Positions 36,046-49,838 of a DNA stretch of 64,000 bases are shown one piece after another. The stretch comes from Luscinia megarhynchos. Its lineage: Eukaryota > Chordata > Aves > Passeriformes > Turdidae. Each line of letters opens with the position of its first letter. Position 1 is the stretch's first letter. A model generated the notes under the pieces. That model saw nothing but the letters and a program-made list of their open reading frames with translations. It did not search any database and had not been told where the DNA came from. Both the position numbers and the translations under genes were made by a program. The stretch covers positions 36,368,360 to 36,432,359 of the forward strand of contig JAPFBE010000003.1 of assembly GCA_034336665.1 (NCBI GenBank). The letters are read 5' to 3'.

Positions 36046-39000
36046 GTTATGTATTTTAATACTGAAATAATAAACTGTAGTGACTTTAGATTTAATACCT
36101 TCCTCTACTGGAAACCAAAGTAAAACCACAATCTCTAGTTGGCTGAGTTGATTCCAATGTTAAGAATGGTAGCAGATAACAAGCTGAGGAATCAGCTAAA
36201 TAATGCATTTCTGTCTTTATATCTTACAGGACAGAGAAATATGGGTTTTAATCCTCCACAGAAGAAAAAAAAAATAAAGCCTGAAACAACACCATTCTGT
36301 TTACTGCCAAATGAAAAATATTCATTAAAATAATATGAAAGTTTTCTAATTCCAAATTTACAAAGTGTGTGAGACTTAAATCTGTCATACTGTTTTAACT
36401 CTAACATTAGTTCATTTTTCTCCATTTGTAACACGGGCTAAATGAAGCATGCCATGAATTTCATTGGTCTTTTCTGTTCAGCAAATTAACAGTCTTAATT
36501 TTACTTAACCTTATATTTCAGTGGATTGACCACAACCAGAGTGGAGAATTGCACTTGCTATTTTATGAAAATGTTGAAAGAAGAGTGTTCCTTAACTTGC
36601 ATCCAACCTACTAATCCAGTCAATAATTCAGACTGACCAACAGACAAAGCAATTGCCTGCAGCTATTGCAGACAGGACAAACAAAATCCTTGCTTCAAAT
36701 AACTGCTCTTACTGTTCCTAGTAGGTCTGTTTCATATGGAATACATTTTGAAAATTTAATAAACCATCATCCTTCATGTGTAGCTTGACACCCTCTGAAT
36801 TATGGACTCAGAGTCTTGAGGCTTTAAAAAGGAAAGGTGGGGTCTGCAAGCAAAATAAGATCAATGTAGACAATGCATGTATTCATTCACGTATACATAA
36901 AGTGTTTGCAGCAGATTACCTCTGCACTCTGAAGCAAATAATGCTTTTGAACTTGTACAGACTTCTGTTCACTTTGATCATTTGAATAAGCACACGAAAC
37001 ACCCAAAATCCTAATTGCAGAAAAGCAATAGCAACACATAGAATTAAGATGCTTACAAATAAGGAGGGACACCCAGTCCACATAAGCTGGAATCAAAGAG
37101 TTTTCCAAGGATCTTCTTGGTTACTTTTCTCACTAGCTGAGGTGTATGAAATACAGATCTGGGTGTTTAAACATAATGAGTAGCTCCCATTGGCAGTCAC
37201 AGAGATCCAGCTGAGGAGCTGCAAGATTTCTGGCAGGATGAGCTAAATCACTCCAAATCATGTGAATCAAGCACTGCTGTTATTCTTTCAGATTTTTTTC
37301 TTTCTTCTCAGACCTCATCCCAGAATTCAGCACCTAAATTACGAACTAGTGCTTCTAAAATATTTAAATGGCTCTACTTCATTAAAATCTCCAGATGAAA
37401 TCTTGTTTCAGGGCTCACTTTCAATTACAGAGTATTTCCTTTCACTTTTTGAAAGATTATGCTTATCTCACTGGAGAGTTGTTTTGGCCAGCTGGTGTGT
37501 GTTTTTTACAACAATGGGTGAAATTTTTATCTCATTGATGGTGCTTAGGTTTTTCTGGTGTCATAAGCAGGAAGCATGATACCCAAGTACTTGGACTAGT
37601 TTACCTAGAAACTTTAAGGTCTTGGCCCTACCACAGATTGTGGTCTGGCTCCCAGCAACAAATTTGTGTTTTAGTCCAGAAAGGTAGGAATATACAACCA
37701 ATGTGCACAATCAGGGCATCAGGGTAAGGAGTGAGGTGATTGAATATTACTGGTGAACTTTTACGAAAATGAGGATTAGATTTATCTTCTCAAAAATTTA
37801 GCCATGTACGTAAAGTGCTTGTGACAGGACTGTCATCATTCCAGGCTACATGTGCATTCAGTGAGGATAAGCTGATAATTTTCAGAGCTATTTTGTCCAC
37901 TAAAGATAGTCTTTAAAAGGCTGATCTTTCCTTCAGGTGATGCAAGGATGACAAGTCTTCTTACACTGGCATATGAGTTTATTGCCTAAACTGTTTAGGA
38001 TATGAATTCTAGGTTCTTCCCAGCATTAGACTGTTTAAAATATCTTTCATAAAAACTAAAATTCCTCTTTGTCTAGTGACTTTTTCTACATACTTATTCC
38101 TATTTATAGAATTTTTAGCACACTGAAAATATAGCTCAAAATTCTGAGGAACTCATCAGGACCAAAATTTAGTATTTTATTGTCCAATGTGAAGGCATAT
38201 TCTGAAGAATAGTAACATAGTAACAATTTTTTTCATCATGATCACGTGATACAACTTTTTCCACTGAATTCTTAAGTTGAATTTGCATAAAAAGAATAAA
38301 ATTCCTAAAATACATATGTGGATGTGTCCCAACTAGAAAATTTCACCTTGGGAGTTTCTGCATTTTTGAGCCATAAAAAAATAGCTGCTGGTTAATTCTG
38401 TCCTTCTGGCACGACTCAGTAATAGAGTAATGATGTGCTTAAGATATCATTAAAAGTCTGAGAAATAGTTCTGAAAGTTATTCTCCTATTGAAACAGCCT
38501 AGAAAAGGCTTGAAAATCCTTATGTCTTGTTGCACCTCCTTTATATTCTTCAGTAGAAATAGGTTGGGAAAAAATAAACAATAAACTGAACCTTTTAGTT
38601 TTTCTGCCCAGTAAAGAATTTCAAGAAGTCTTGGGCCGTACCATATGCATCATAATTTTGATTCATAACTACTCTGTCATGACATAACATGCCATAAAGT
38701 GTGCTTTCTGTGAGAATTATACAACAAAATTAAATACTCATGGGAAAACAGGTATTAAATTTGTCTACATGAAAGATGGAACAACAAAACATTTAGAAAG
38801 ACATTTGGAAATATTTTTATTTTTCATATTTTTAAATCATGAGTCTTTGTAGAACTTTGAGAAAGAAACAACCTTGGGCTTAATGTACTAAGAAATTAAA
38901 TATAATACAAAAATATTTATTGTTTACTATCTAGAGAACTGTTTCAGAATAGATCCTGTATTGTCTAAGTATAAGGAGAAATATTGTAAATTAAATGCAC

Positions 39001-42000
39001 TTTTCACAGGTTTCCCATCTTAAGAGGAATCACTATTCCAAACATTATTTAGAATTGCACAAAACAACAAAAAACCAGTATTTTAACCTTTTATGCTAGT
39101 CCATTCAAAAGGCAAATGGTTTAATCTTCTTTCCCTAAAAAGATGCACAAAATAAAGTCATCTTACTCATCAGACTCTTTGTCAAACCTGGCTGTTAAGC
39201 AATAAAAGTCTGCTGGAGTAACGTGGATCCTACCAGAAAAATTACTTAACAAAGACTAGTAGAATGCATTGGTATTTTGTTTTCAATATTAGTTCTTTTA
39301 TGAATTTAGATTATGTAAAAATAAGAAGAAAAAAGAAGCATTTATTTTAATGTTGAGTATAGAAAGAATAAAAATATTTTTCCTTGCTTTTGGGAGGAGA
39401 AGAAAAAATTATGCAACTGCAGGCAACCACTTTTAGCAGTGAAAAACATGTTTCTCACAGGGTGAGAGCTGCTATAAAATTGAAACACAGTTTTCAAATG
39501 GATTCTAAGTTTAACCTAAAAAATTTCACATATCCTCACTCCATGAGTGGCTACATTTTTAACTCCTTGAGATAATGATTCCCTCTTTCCTTCATTGTTT
39601 GGAATTACAATAAATATGAAAATGTGAGTCTTGGGCAAAAGTAACAGCTGAATGCTTCTGGAATATTAGTGACATTTGTGCAGACTTCACTGAATATAAG
39701 ATGAGCTCAAGCTGTCATGCTCTGCAGTATGTTTAGTACCCACAAGACACTCAATGTTGTTTGATTTTATTGCAGTCAATAATCAGGGAAATTATTTTAA
39801 CATTGGTGAGATTTTGGGCTGCTTTTTGCTTTTAAATGTTGGGGTTTTTTTTCGTTTATTTTGCAGGTTTGTTTTTTTTTTAACTTTTATTCTGAGGTTA
39901 AAAAAAAAGAAAAAAAAAGCTTAATGCTGCTTAGCTGCAAGTGCACTAGGAGGTAATTGTCAGAAATAAAAAATGCAGTAAAAGTCTAACCTTCTTTACA
40001 AATATATTATTCACTTTTCCCTGTTAATAAATAGTAAATTCCTGAATCTGCCCAGTTGGTGCTGGGCCCACTGGTGGTATCAAGGGTATCCTCATGTCAC
40101 CTGACATCTGATCCTCTTTCGAATAAAAAAATTATTACACAATTTTTTAAATTACTCGATACTTTTACCAGTAAAAGGATTTTTATCATGAAAGATGAAG
40201 CAACCAATGTCCCAAAAGTTAAGTAATTCCTCAGAATTTCTAGCCAAGTCTGAGAAACCTGATAAATATTGCCACCAAGGAGAGACTCTTACTTAGCTTA
40301 GTTGCAGTACAGTCAGGAGGTTTTAGAGTTCATTCTAAGCCATGGTGTCATAACAAAGACACCCATGGGGTTTTTAACTTGGCAGAATAGCTAACTTAGT
40401 GGAGGAAAAACTCATTGAACATTATTTTCTTTTGAAGTTTCAAGCTACCAACCAGCCTGGTGAATGGTTTCAGACTCTCTTCATCAGCAGCTGCTGCAAA
40501 TCTAAGTGGGACTAAGAGACCTACTGGTTGATCTCCATGTATCATTCCACTCTCCTGCTTTTTTTTGCCTTTTTGATTGAATAAAACATGACCATACAGG
40601 ACCATAAGCCACTAAATATATTTTCATTCCAGTAGTGCAAGTATGATATAGTTTCAGAGTTATAGACGAATTCTGCTGCAGTATCTTCTAAATATCTACA
40701 TATTCTAAATATTTGATTCCATAGCATAACTGGATGGATCTCTCATTACGTGATTCCCAAAGATATTTTATAAAGCATTATTCTCTCAGTTTTGGTGTCA
40801 AGGGAATATCAAGACTTTTGAAAAACTGTTTGTAACCATGCAATTAACCTTAAAGAAATGTTATGGGACAAAGCATAGCTTTTCACTAGTATGTGATTAT
40901 GACTAATGCAGGCTCATTACAAATGTGTTTAGGCAAGTGAATAGTATAAACACAAAAAATGAGGAGACCCTCATTAAGTTAATACTGATCACTCTTGAAA
41001 AGACTAGTTCTCATAGTAAAAAGTACAGTTTTTGGCAATCTAGATGAAACTCTTTTAAAACACTCATTATGTACACTGTGTTGTTGACCTTTGTTCTGAC
41101 AACTCTCTAAGCTTTTACATTACTTAATATATTCTTACCTTTGCCTCAGTGGTAATTACAATAAACTAATTATGTTCACTAAGTAACTATTATTTATATT
41201 CTGCTCAAGATTTTTATTGTAATAGAAGCTTAACAATAAGAAAAGAAGAAAATTAAGTAAGATTTAGGCTAAATACAAAGAATCAAAAGAAGCTGATCAC
41301 AATTATGTGTTAGAAACTACAATACTGTGTCACATTTTAAAAACAAGGAAACTCAACAGTCTAATTTTCAGGGATGTTTCTCATTTATTAAAGTTATAGC
41401 AGACAAGAGAGCTTAAAAATTCTTAACACCTTTCAACATCATTTTGCTTTTAGTTGGGTGTCCAGATACAGATTAAGGAAAGCAACTTCGGGCATCCTGC
41501 TGTGACAATTTTCACTTCTGTCCTTTCACTTTCTCCTGTTATGCCAAATGCCAGAAAAACCTGGAGGAAACATAACAATTTAATAAAGTACAAAAAAAGA
41601 AAATGCTCAGAATTCCAGCTGGGTTTTCCACTTTGCTGGTAATTATCAAAAGTGCCTACCCACAACTGGAAATTAGAAGAGAAACTGCTGTTATTGTCAC
41701 TTCCCTGCTCTCTATGCTGCTTTTCTTATCCACAGTAGTCCCCTAAAGAAGTTATCCAAAACCAACAAGCTGTGAGGTTCAGCAACTGTGCATTCGTTTC
41801 AAAAGCACTTTTGAACACAACATTTCTCTCTCAAATATTAACTTTTCTGCCACTACACAACATGCCAAAGCAAAGATGGTGCTTCACAGAAATGCAAAAT
41901 CCAAAAATAAAATTAAAAAAGAACAAATGAAATTATGAAGTATTGCTGTAAAAGTGTAAAGGGCTCTGGCTAATTGAATATTACATATGTTGTGGTTAAA

Positions 42001-42419
42001 ATATTGGAGTTTCTTATTGTGCCATGTATCAAAAGTTTGTACAGAGTTCACCATTGTCATATGCCAGCTCATTGACAGCAATGACCTGGAAAGATAAACA
42101 GAGACAAACAGTGGATGAATTTGTTGTCCAGCCCTGTAAGCAGATAAAATCTATCTTCCTCTTTCTCTTGAATGTGGAGAAAATGGTCCAGCAAGTTGAA
42201 GTGGAAAAAATTCTACTCTCCACCTGTATGAAGCAGTAACTCAGTAAGTGATCCTCTGAGCAAGAGAGAGAATATAGTGGGTACACACCACAGGCCATCC
42301 TGTGGTTTTACCTGTGGGACTACAGAGATGACATGAGGTAGTAGGATGGAAAATCTCCATGGCCCTGGAGAAAGAGGTATGTGACTTGCAAGGAAAAACA
42401 ATCACAAAAGTGAGTTCTT

Positions 42420-42830
42420 CCAGGAAAACTGCTGCTCCAGTCTCCGGTGGGCAGTTTCCCGGATAAAATAAAAGGGCTCATTTTTATCCTGATCAAAGGC
42501 CTTTTGATTTTTAGTTATGAGGAATGAATAGGAAATCCTATGACTAGAACAAGAAGGGCCCTGCCTCCAGCCAGGAGGTGTGCTCTGAATTAAAGCCCCA
42601 AGCAGCCCAAGGTCAGAAGTAAAGGGGAAGGCCAGTACCTGGCATCACTGCAGTACCTTCACTGGGCACTGTGCATGGGCCTCAGGCACCTCTCTTAAAA
42701 CGCCTGATGGTGCATCAGGGTACAGACATAAAAGATCAGAAAATACTCCTGTCTGACCATGAAAGACAACTGTCCAGCCAGTCAGCTTAAGACTCCCTTT
42801 CAGGTCAGTGGAGAGAGATAAGCACATTGA
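42420..42830. other. GC-richer block, unidentified
   Basis: Composition is clearly above the surroundings, with 'agggccctgcctccagccagg' style sequence and one 60-codon minus-strand frame. No CR1 motif, no LTR ends and no domain were recognised. It may be an old repeat. Confidence 0.35.
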
Positions 42831-43929
42831 AAAAGGAGTTCAGATCACATGTAAGATAAAAGTAGCTTCTCTCTATCTATTTCTGTTGACTAGAATTGGA
42901 AATCAAGCTGAATAGGCTCCTAATTTAGGTATTAAGTATATAGCTGAGTAGGAATAATTTGATCTCCATGCTTGTATTATAGCCTGTTTGAACTGGCAAG
43001 TAGAAGGATCACTGTTGCAATAAGATAATAAAATTATGGCCATCTCACTTTTCCTTCTTTTCTTTTAATAATTTATTTTTAAAATAAATACTATTTCCTT
43101 TTGTGAATTTCACAAAGATATCCATTGTATTGGATTAATGTGAAACAAAAACATCCGCTGTTGGTTAAAAACACAACACAAGGAGAGAAAAGTTGAAGTT
43201 TCCACTGTACTCAGTCTTTACCATGAATTCTGTTAAAACAGTACTATGACCTTGAACCCAGTTTTAGTTTCTACAAAATGAGTTCGTACTGATTTTTGAA
43301 TAATAACAGAAAAATTATTTCTTTTTCTAAATGTCTTTCAAGAGGAGCATAAAGGTAAAAGCAGGATGTTAGATGACAGTCCACATGATCATCTATTTAA
43401 CTCCCGTGTCATTACATAAACAAATCTGACAATGTTGCAAAGTTACATACACACCTTTATACAAATAAATAGTCTTACAAATGCAAATATCATCTGGCTT
43501 TCAGTATTCGAGGGGATAGCTAATGTTCTGTGAATTAACCTAAAACCACCATTTTATCTTTAAGTAGCTGAATCTCTTTGGTTAGAGTAAGAGAAAATGA
43601 TATTATAAATAATAATCAATAAATTTAAAAATGAATTATATATATGAGACCTTTTAAGAAAGCATGAAAAATAGTCATTTTTTTCTAATAAACATTGAAT
43701 CTTTTTACAGGCAAAACTTGAACTTTCTGGAGGGTGAAATACAATGGGTGACTGAAGGAAATGCAAACATAATGCATCTGCACCTTCGCAAAGCGTTTGG
43801 TTGAGAGTCTTGTGAAATATTACTCTGAAAAATTGAATTTCCTTGGATACAAACCGTATGATATAGCATGAAAAGTAGCTCAATAGCCATAAACAGTAGT
43901 TAATGATGAACGACAACTTATCAGATAGG

Positions 43930-44112
43930 GAGAGATGTCTCGAGGCATACTAGTGTAGGGTATTTCAGCCTTCTTCTTTATCTGACATCTTCATTAATAA
44001 TTTGAAAGAAATTCAGATATCATATTAATGAAACTCACGGATGATGCTAAATTGAGATGTGATGCAAACAGAGAGAATGACAAAGAATAAAATTGCAGAG
44101 CACTAAGCAGGA
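43930..44112 (+). mobile_element. CR1 LINE fragment, RT motifs B-C, plus strand
   Basis: 'tctcgaggcatactagtgtag' corresponds to the RT motif B region (family form SRGSVLGP). Then 'ctgacatcttcattaataattt' gives the family's NIFINDL. 'aaactcacggatgatgctaaattg' (44031-44054) reads KLTDDAKL where intact copies have FADDTKL, so both catalytic Asp codons of motif C survive. The frame stays open for the following 'RCDANRENDKE'-like residues. It is short, lacks both ends, and is old; a third, more diverged lineage than the copies at 24.9 and 34.1 kb is likely. Confidence 0.75.
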
Positions 44113-45073
44113 ATCCACATAGATAGTAAGTATCTCCCACTTTGATTTCACAAGTCTGAAGTGTTTTTTCATACTGTACATTCTACACAAGTTTCTTGAA
44201 AATTATTTCCCTGTTTCAAAATTGGACCTAAAAAACTTTTGTTGTCATCAGAGACTATAAGCTATCTATAATAATCAATAAGAAATACAATGTCTTTTTT
44301 TGCATAACCAGAAACAAATATATAAGATGATAGATGTCCATATAGTGAGAAAAAAGAACTTTTTAACAAGTTACTTGTTGGGCGTTTAAATATGTTTAAA
44401 TATTAAATACAACAAAGAAATCTTTGCATATAATAATACATCTTGCATGAACCATACTTTGATTAACTAATTGTACAAAAATGCTGGAATTATAGGGATG
44501 AAAATGCCAACTCACTCACTCATGTTCTTTGCACATAGAAAGATGAGAAAGAAATTAATATTTTTTATTTTTTGCTAAAAGCGTCGAGGGTTGCTGTATG
44601 ATAATACACTTCCTTATTTTCGTTTTAGATGGTTTTTCATCTCCTAGTGACATAGAGTAATACGTTTCTTGTCTGTATAGACATGCCTTTGCAGCCACGT
44701 TGAGCTTGCCTTCAGTCAGGTTCACTGAGGAATCCAAATCACCTTTTCTTTTTTGCCTCTTTCTTCCTTTCCCAAGAGGATCATATTGCAGGATCAGGTA
44801 TTGAGATCTTACAATGCAAGCTCAGTGTTGCTGTTGAAATCAAACGCTACTCTTAACTAACAGAAAGATTACACAAAGAACACTAAATTGCAACAGAACA
44901 ATTATCCCCTGGCAATGTTTAGATTTATTGATTTTCTCTAAATGCAGATTTGGGGGTTGATAGCTCATTAAGTTTGTTTAGCTGTGTATTTAATGTATTC
45001 TCATACCTTACTCAAAAAAAATGTGTTACACACTTTGTACCTCCACTCTTGAAAAGTTTCAGCTTATACAGAA

Positions 45074-45103
45074 TTAGAACTGTATGTTAGAACTGTATGT
45101 TAG
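45074..45103. repeat. 13-base tandem duplication
   Basis: 'ttagaactgtatg' occurs twice head to tail with no differences, followed by 'ttag' of a third unit. A small, probably recent slippage or duplication event. Confidence 0.95.
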
Positions 45104-47763
45104 TACATGGAACTCTTTCAAATCTAAGTAAGTCTTTTTGGTTTTCAGAAAAAAAAGGAACAAAACAACATTTATCTAAGATGTCCTAGATGTATTCTTC
45201 CACTGGTTGTGTTTGCTTTATATCTTGTGAACTTCAAGGATTCTGAATTGTGGAAAATTACTAAAATGGAAAGAAGATGTCAAGAATTTTTGGAAGGAAA
45301 TTAAGTCAGCAGCAAAAATTTTCTTTTTGTTTCATATGGTACAGTGCAAACCAGTTCATTGTGTACTTCCTTTCGAATAGGGGACAGTTACTTTAATCTT
45401 TCATATATTCAGTGAAATACATAAAATAAGAAACTTAATTTGATGTCTTATGTTTTTAGCTTTTATCCTGTACTGTATTAGTGTATCACTCTGAACTCCA
45501 TATAGAGTGTTAATAAGCTCTCTTCACATTTTTGAAAGACAAAACAATCCTTCCAGGCCTGAGACCCAAGGACACTTGCATAGGCCCCAAAAAGTACAAA
45601 CAAAAGTGAATCAGAGAAGAGAAAGCAAACCAGGGGAATATGACTTAATTACCTGAAGATAGTTTTTGGGTCTCTGAGAAGCTTTGGCCCCGATCAAGCA
45701 GTATGTCTTGAAGGCATTTAACAAGTACCTACCTTACTTTTTTCACTTTGTCTAGCCTCTGTTCTAGGTAGCTATTTCAAGGCATCAAATTTGCCTTAAA
45801 TTCTTGAAAGGCTTTACACTTTTTTCCAAACATCTATGAAAGTAAAACCTCCTGCAGAACCAATGAGGCAAGTGTGTCCCCCATGCTTGAGGACTTGTTG
45901 CATGGCAGTGCAACCACCACTGTCCTGAAACGGTTCACAAGAGGAATTCCTCACATATTCTGCTTGATAACCTTAGATAGTTGATAATAGTTATACTTTC
46001 GAAGACCTTTTAAATTCACATACCATCATATGCTGTGTTAGTTCCTCTAGACAATAAGAAATACACAGCCTTATTAGAATAGCTCTTGGTGCCCTGGTAA
46101 GCAGGATTTGTATCAAGTACCCTCTTGAAAATGTATGAAGAACTAAGAAGCATTGTAAAATGATGTGTGACTATAAATGGAGATAATAAAAAAAGTTTTT
46201 AAAAATTCTTTTTTCTTTATTATCAGACAATTATGACTGTGGAGGATTAGTCAGATATGCCCAGTTACACAATTTGCAAATGTTCTCTTGCAAGAACAGA
46301 CATAGCATACCCATTGATAAGATACACTGCACATATAGCTTCTAGTTTACATTCTTTGGTTGCAAATAGAATGTCTTGGAGGACAGCATGATGGCATTGA
46401 TGTTACTATATGATGTTACAATAAAATGCAGGAACAGAATGAATGAACCTTTACTAGCTTGTAATCTTACTGTCTCAACACTTTTAAAAATCTGAATGTT
46501 GATTGCTACTTTATTAGAAGCAATTCTGCTGCATCAGTGCCAGCAAGTATCAGCTGAAATTAAGGACTGAGAAATCCCTATTGATTATAACATTACTGCT
46601 TTACAAAACCAAATTACATCTCAATTCTTAGGCTACTGAAGAGTCTCAGGTAGCTCCCTCATTAATGAGTTAAGCATGTAAAATGAGACCTTGCATTTCT
46701 AAACTACATGATGGATTTAAAGTTTTTTAGATTTGTCATTATGGTGATTGATGAGTAGAACTGTCATGCAAGGCATACTTTAAAAAAAATAAAGTACATT
46801 TTAAATTTGGCTATGTTTCTGTCAAGAAAATATGACAGTTCATCTTGCAAAAATGCAGTCTTAATGTTGTAAATATATGTTTTTTTCTGCACAATACAGA
46901 TTGATAAAATAAGGACAATAAATTAGAACATACCTAAGTACACTTTTCTAATTGACATCACTGCATAATTCAGCACACTAACATTGAACACTTCTGGTAA
47001 TAATGGTGACAGTACTTGTTATTCCCACACCTGTACATCTTTTTAAAGGTTTACTTGACCGTGGCTTTGCATTTTTCAGGAATACTCTTACACAAATCAT
47101 TAGCTTGGAAAATGTGACAAGACTTGTATGATCTCTTTTTTTTCATTTTTCTCTCTGAAATATTAAAAAACACTTCACTAAAAAAAAAAATTACTATAAA
47201 TATAGATTATTATTATGATTGTACAGTCAATTATTCAAAATTAGGTAATTCTACATTTAAATTTACCTTAAAATGTTTCATCAATTCTAAGTGTTCTGAT
47301 AAATTTAGTTGCATACAGTAAGTGACTAAGAGAGGTAAAAAAATAATGTGGGAACAACTGTGGTAATTTTGACCAAAGATTTATCTAAAACTTATTTATC
47401 TGATCATGATCATTAATGACTAACCAAGGAAGAATGTAAGATTTGTATTTGCCAATAATATTTCTGCAGTTCTGAGCAGTTCTTTTTGCTACCACTTCCT
47501 CATTCAAAACCAATACCTGTATTTGAAATACAAAAACCCTTGCCATTCAAAATCTTCGGTGAGGGCCAATTATTAAACATAATTTTGTTTGGTGTTTACC
47601 TGTCACTGTTTAAATTTAAATTTTTAACATACCTTATGACATGCATGCTCAAGAATGTGAAGTGCATTTCCTGACACGTAGAAAGAAGGGAAACAGTTGT
47701 AATACCTGTGTTTTATTTAGTGTATTGTTGGTGTTTCATTTAACTTAGGAGTCTGCATTTGTC

Positions 47764-47771
47764 TGACGTCA
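47764..47771. promoter_or_regulatory. Perfect CRE palindrome TGACGTCA
   Basis: The full eight-base CREB/ATF binding palindrome, with its central CpG intact in CpG-poor DNA. It is followed within 50 bases by 'gaattaattgg' (homeodomain-like). The palindrome is seen; function is inference, and an eight-base match can occur by chance in 64 kb. Confidence 0.35.
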
Positions 47772-48375
47772 GCAGTGGGAGCTGAATGATATGAAATAGA
47801 TGCAGATAGAATTAATTGGAAAAGAAAATATTAAGACACTGGATATTCCATCTGTGACAATTTCAAAAAGATTGCATGGGTCTTAACGTTGTCGTAGGTA
47901 AAAAAGGTCTCACTTAACACTTGAATCTAAGAAATGAAAGATAGTAGTTTCCCCTAATTCACAGTAGTCAAGGCTTTATTTGTTCTTAAGTTTTATCCAG
48001 GAAAACATTGTTTTTAATTCTTCTCCATGATCAAGAAAATCACTGTAGTGCATACACAATGGTACTTTTATAGCAGCATTTAGCACTCTTGCCAGTAATG
48101 TAGTCCTAATTTTTTTCTTTGATGTTTCCTAGACACATAATGAGTTTCTGACCTCTAGGACCATTCCGTTCTCTACAGAACTGTAAGCTTGGAGTTCAAG
48201 GCTATTAGAAGGTCTATTTATTACTACTTAGCCTGGCAGTATCATACTGGCATCATGTTGAATTTCTGTAAGTGAACAACGAGCTTTAATAGCTACTAAA
48301 AAGGTTTGGGGTTTTCCTGAAAGCTTAAGCTCTTTTAGAAATAACACTCTCTCTGTAATGAAGTTTTTTAACTTC

Positions 48376-48388
48376 TTTTTTTTTTTTT
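48376..48388. repeat. T homopolymer, 13 T
   Basis: Uninterrupted T run. No adjacent retrocopy recognised. Confidence 0.9.
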
Positions 48389-49788
48389 ATTCCCCTGATG
48401 AAAAAATAATGCTTCCAAAGCTCTTCTGACACAAACATTCACTTTATTTTTATTGATTTCTTTTCAACAAATGGCTAAGCAGTCACTTTTGATAAAGCAC
48501 TTAGTAAGGTCAAATGGATCAGGAAATATGACCTAACCTGTGGACTTTGGACAGAATGATGATGGTCACATCAGGTTGCTTGTAAAATAATTAAGTGCAT
48601 AACATTACCACAGATATTTATTTATAATGCATATACATATAGAAAGCAACACTAAAAACTACCTACACTCTAAAATATCATGAACATATCTGTTCCATAT
48701 ATGTCCACATATAGAAAACTCTCCCAGATGTTCATAAGAATGGGAATTGTCTTGTGTTTCAAGGCAATATTCATCCTGATGAAGAAAAGAACAGATGAAA
48801 AAATTTTCTTCAAACAAAAGCTTCATTTTTTTAAAATTTCAAGATCTGGAAATGGGTAATAAACATTATTTTCTTTGCAGACAGGGATTAATGTTAATTA
48901 CATAAGCATAACACATTCAATACACAGTTTCAAAATTTACATTAGGTGAACTTAAGAATAAAGTTTTTCCATCAAAACTGGAAAGGACTGAGAGATTTTT
49001 CAATGTAATAGGTCATTGCAATTCACTGCATGAAGGGAGAGACTGCAGACTGGAAACAGGAGGTCTCTCGAGTGTTCTGGTCTTTGTTCAGAGTTTTCCA
49101 TTCAATTTCTTCAGTTCTTTTTTTATGACACTACTGATGGACAGCCAGGAAAACACAGCACTAGAAAAAGGTATTTGACAGAAAAAGAAACAGAATCGGT
49201 GCAGAATCAGGGATTTGCTCTTCAGGTCTAGAGCAGAAATTCTGAAGTAGATTTTCTTAAAGAGATTCATATTTTTAACATGTATAGAAGTTTCCATTTA
49301 ATTTAATAAACACTAGAAAAACTGAAGCCAAAGAATCTTTTGCATTAAAAAGCTGATAAACTCATATAATGAATTGCATTTTCAGAATAACAAGCTTTCT
49401 TACTAATACAAACTAGATTTAACTTCTCTAGAATTTAGAGATCCAGATAGTCATATAACACAAAATGTATGTTTTATTTACGTTAACAGTCATAGTGGAA
49501 CCTAAGCATCCTTCAGTGTGATCAAAAAGCTCCTTGGGTGTCCGTAGACCTTATACAAAGGCTGGACACAGTTATATCCATAGGTGTTTCAACAGGGTCT
49601 ATGCAATATCAACCATAGTATTTTTTACTTTTACAGGTGTTTGCCACAGAGATCTACAGGAGATGCTGTTCCTCTCCAAACCCCAGCAGCACTCATGGAG
49701 TTGAAGAGAATTTTCCTCACTGAGTATTCAGAATGTCCTTTCAAAAGGCTGACTCAGCAGCTACTAGAGAAAAAGACATTACACCACC

Positions 49789-49838
49789 TTTTTTTTTTTT
49801 TTTCTTTTTTCTTTTTATCTTTTTTCTTTATTTTTTTA
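49789..49838. repeat. T-rich tract
   Basis: Fifteen T, then T runs separated by single C or A. The hydrophobic Phe-rich end of the frame at 49584-49901 is a translation of this tract, not a membrane protein. Confidence 0.9.

Larger units (their letters stand above)
34716..43929. other. Long AT-rich noncoding interval with candidate conserved stretches
   Basis: Roughly 9 kb without a recognisable transposon or gene. Noted inside it: a (TTTGG)n tract at 36019-36045; A-rich sequence at 39898-39919; a GC-richer block at about 42420-42830 that resembles an unrecognised repeat but has no clear borders; and a conserved-looking stretch at 35560-35880. Every reading frame is short, and several pairs overlap on opposite strands (for example 41450-41665 and 41454-41642). 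Confidence 0.6.
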
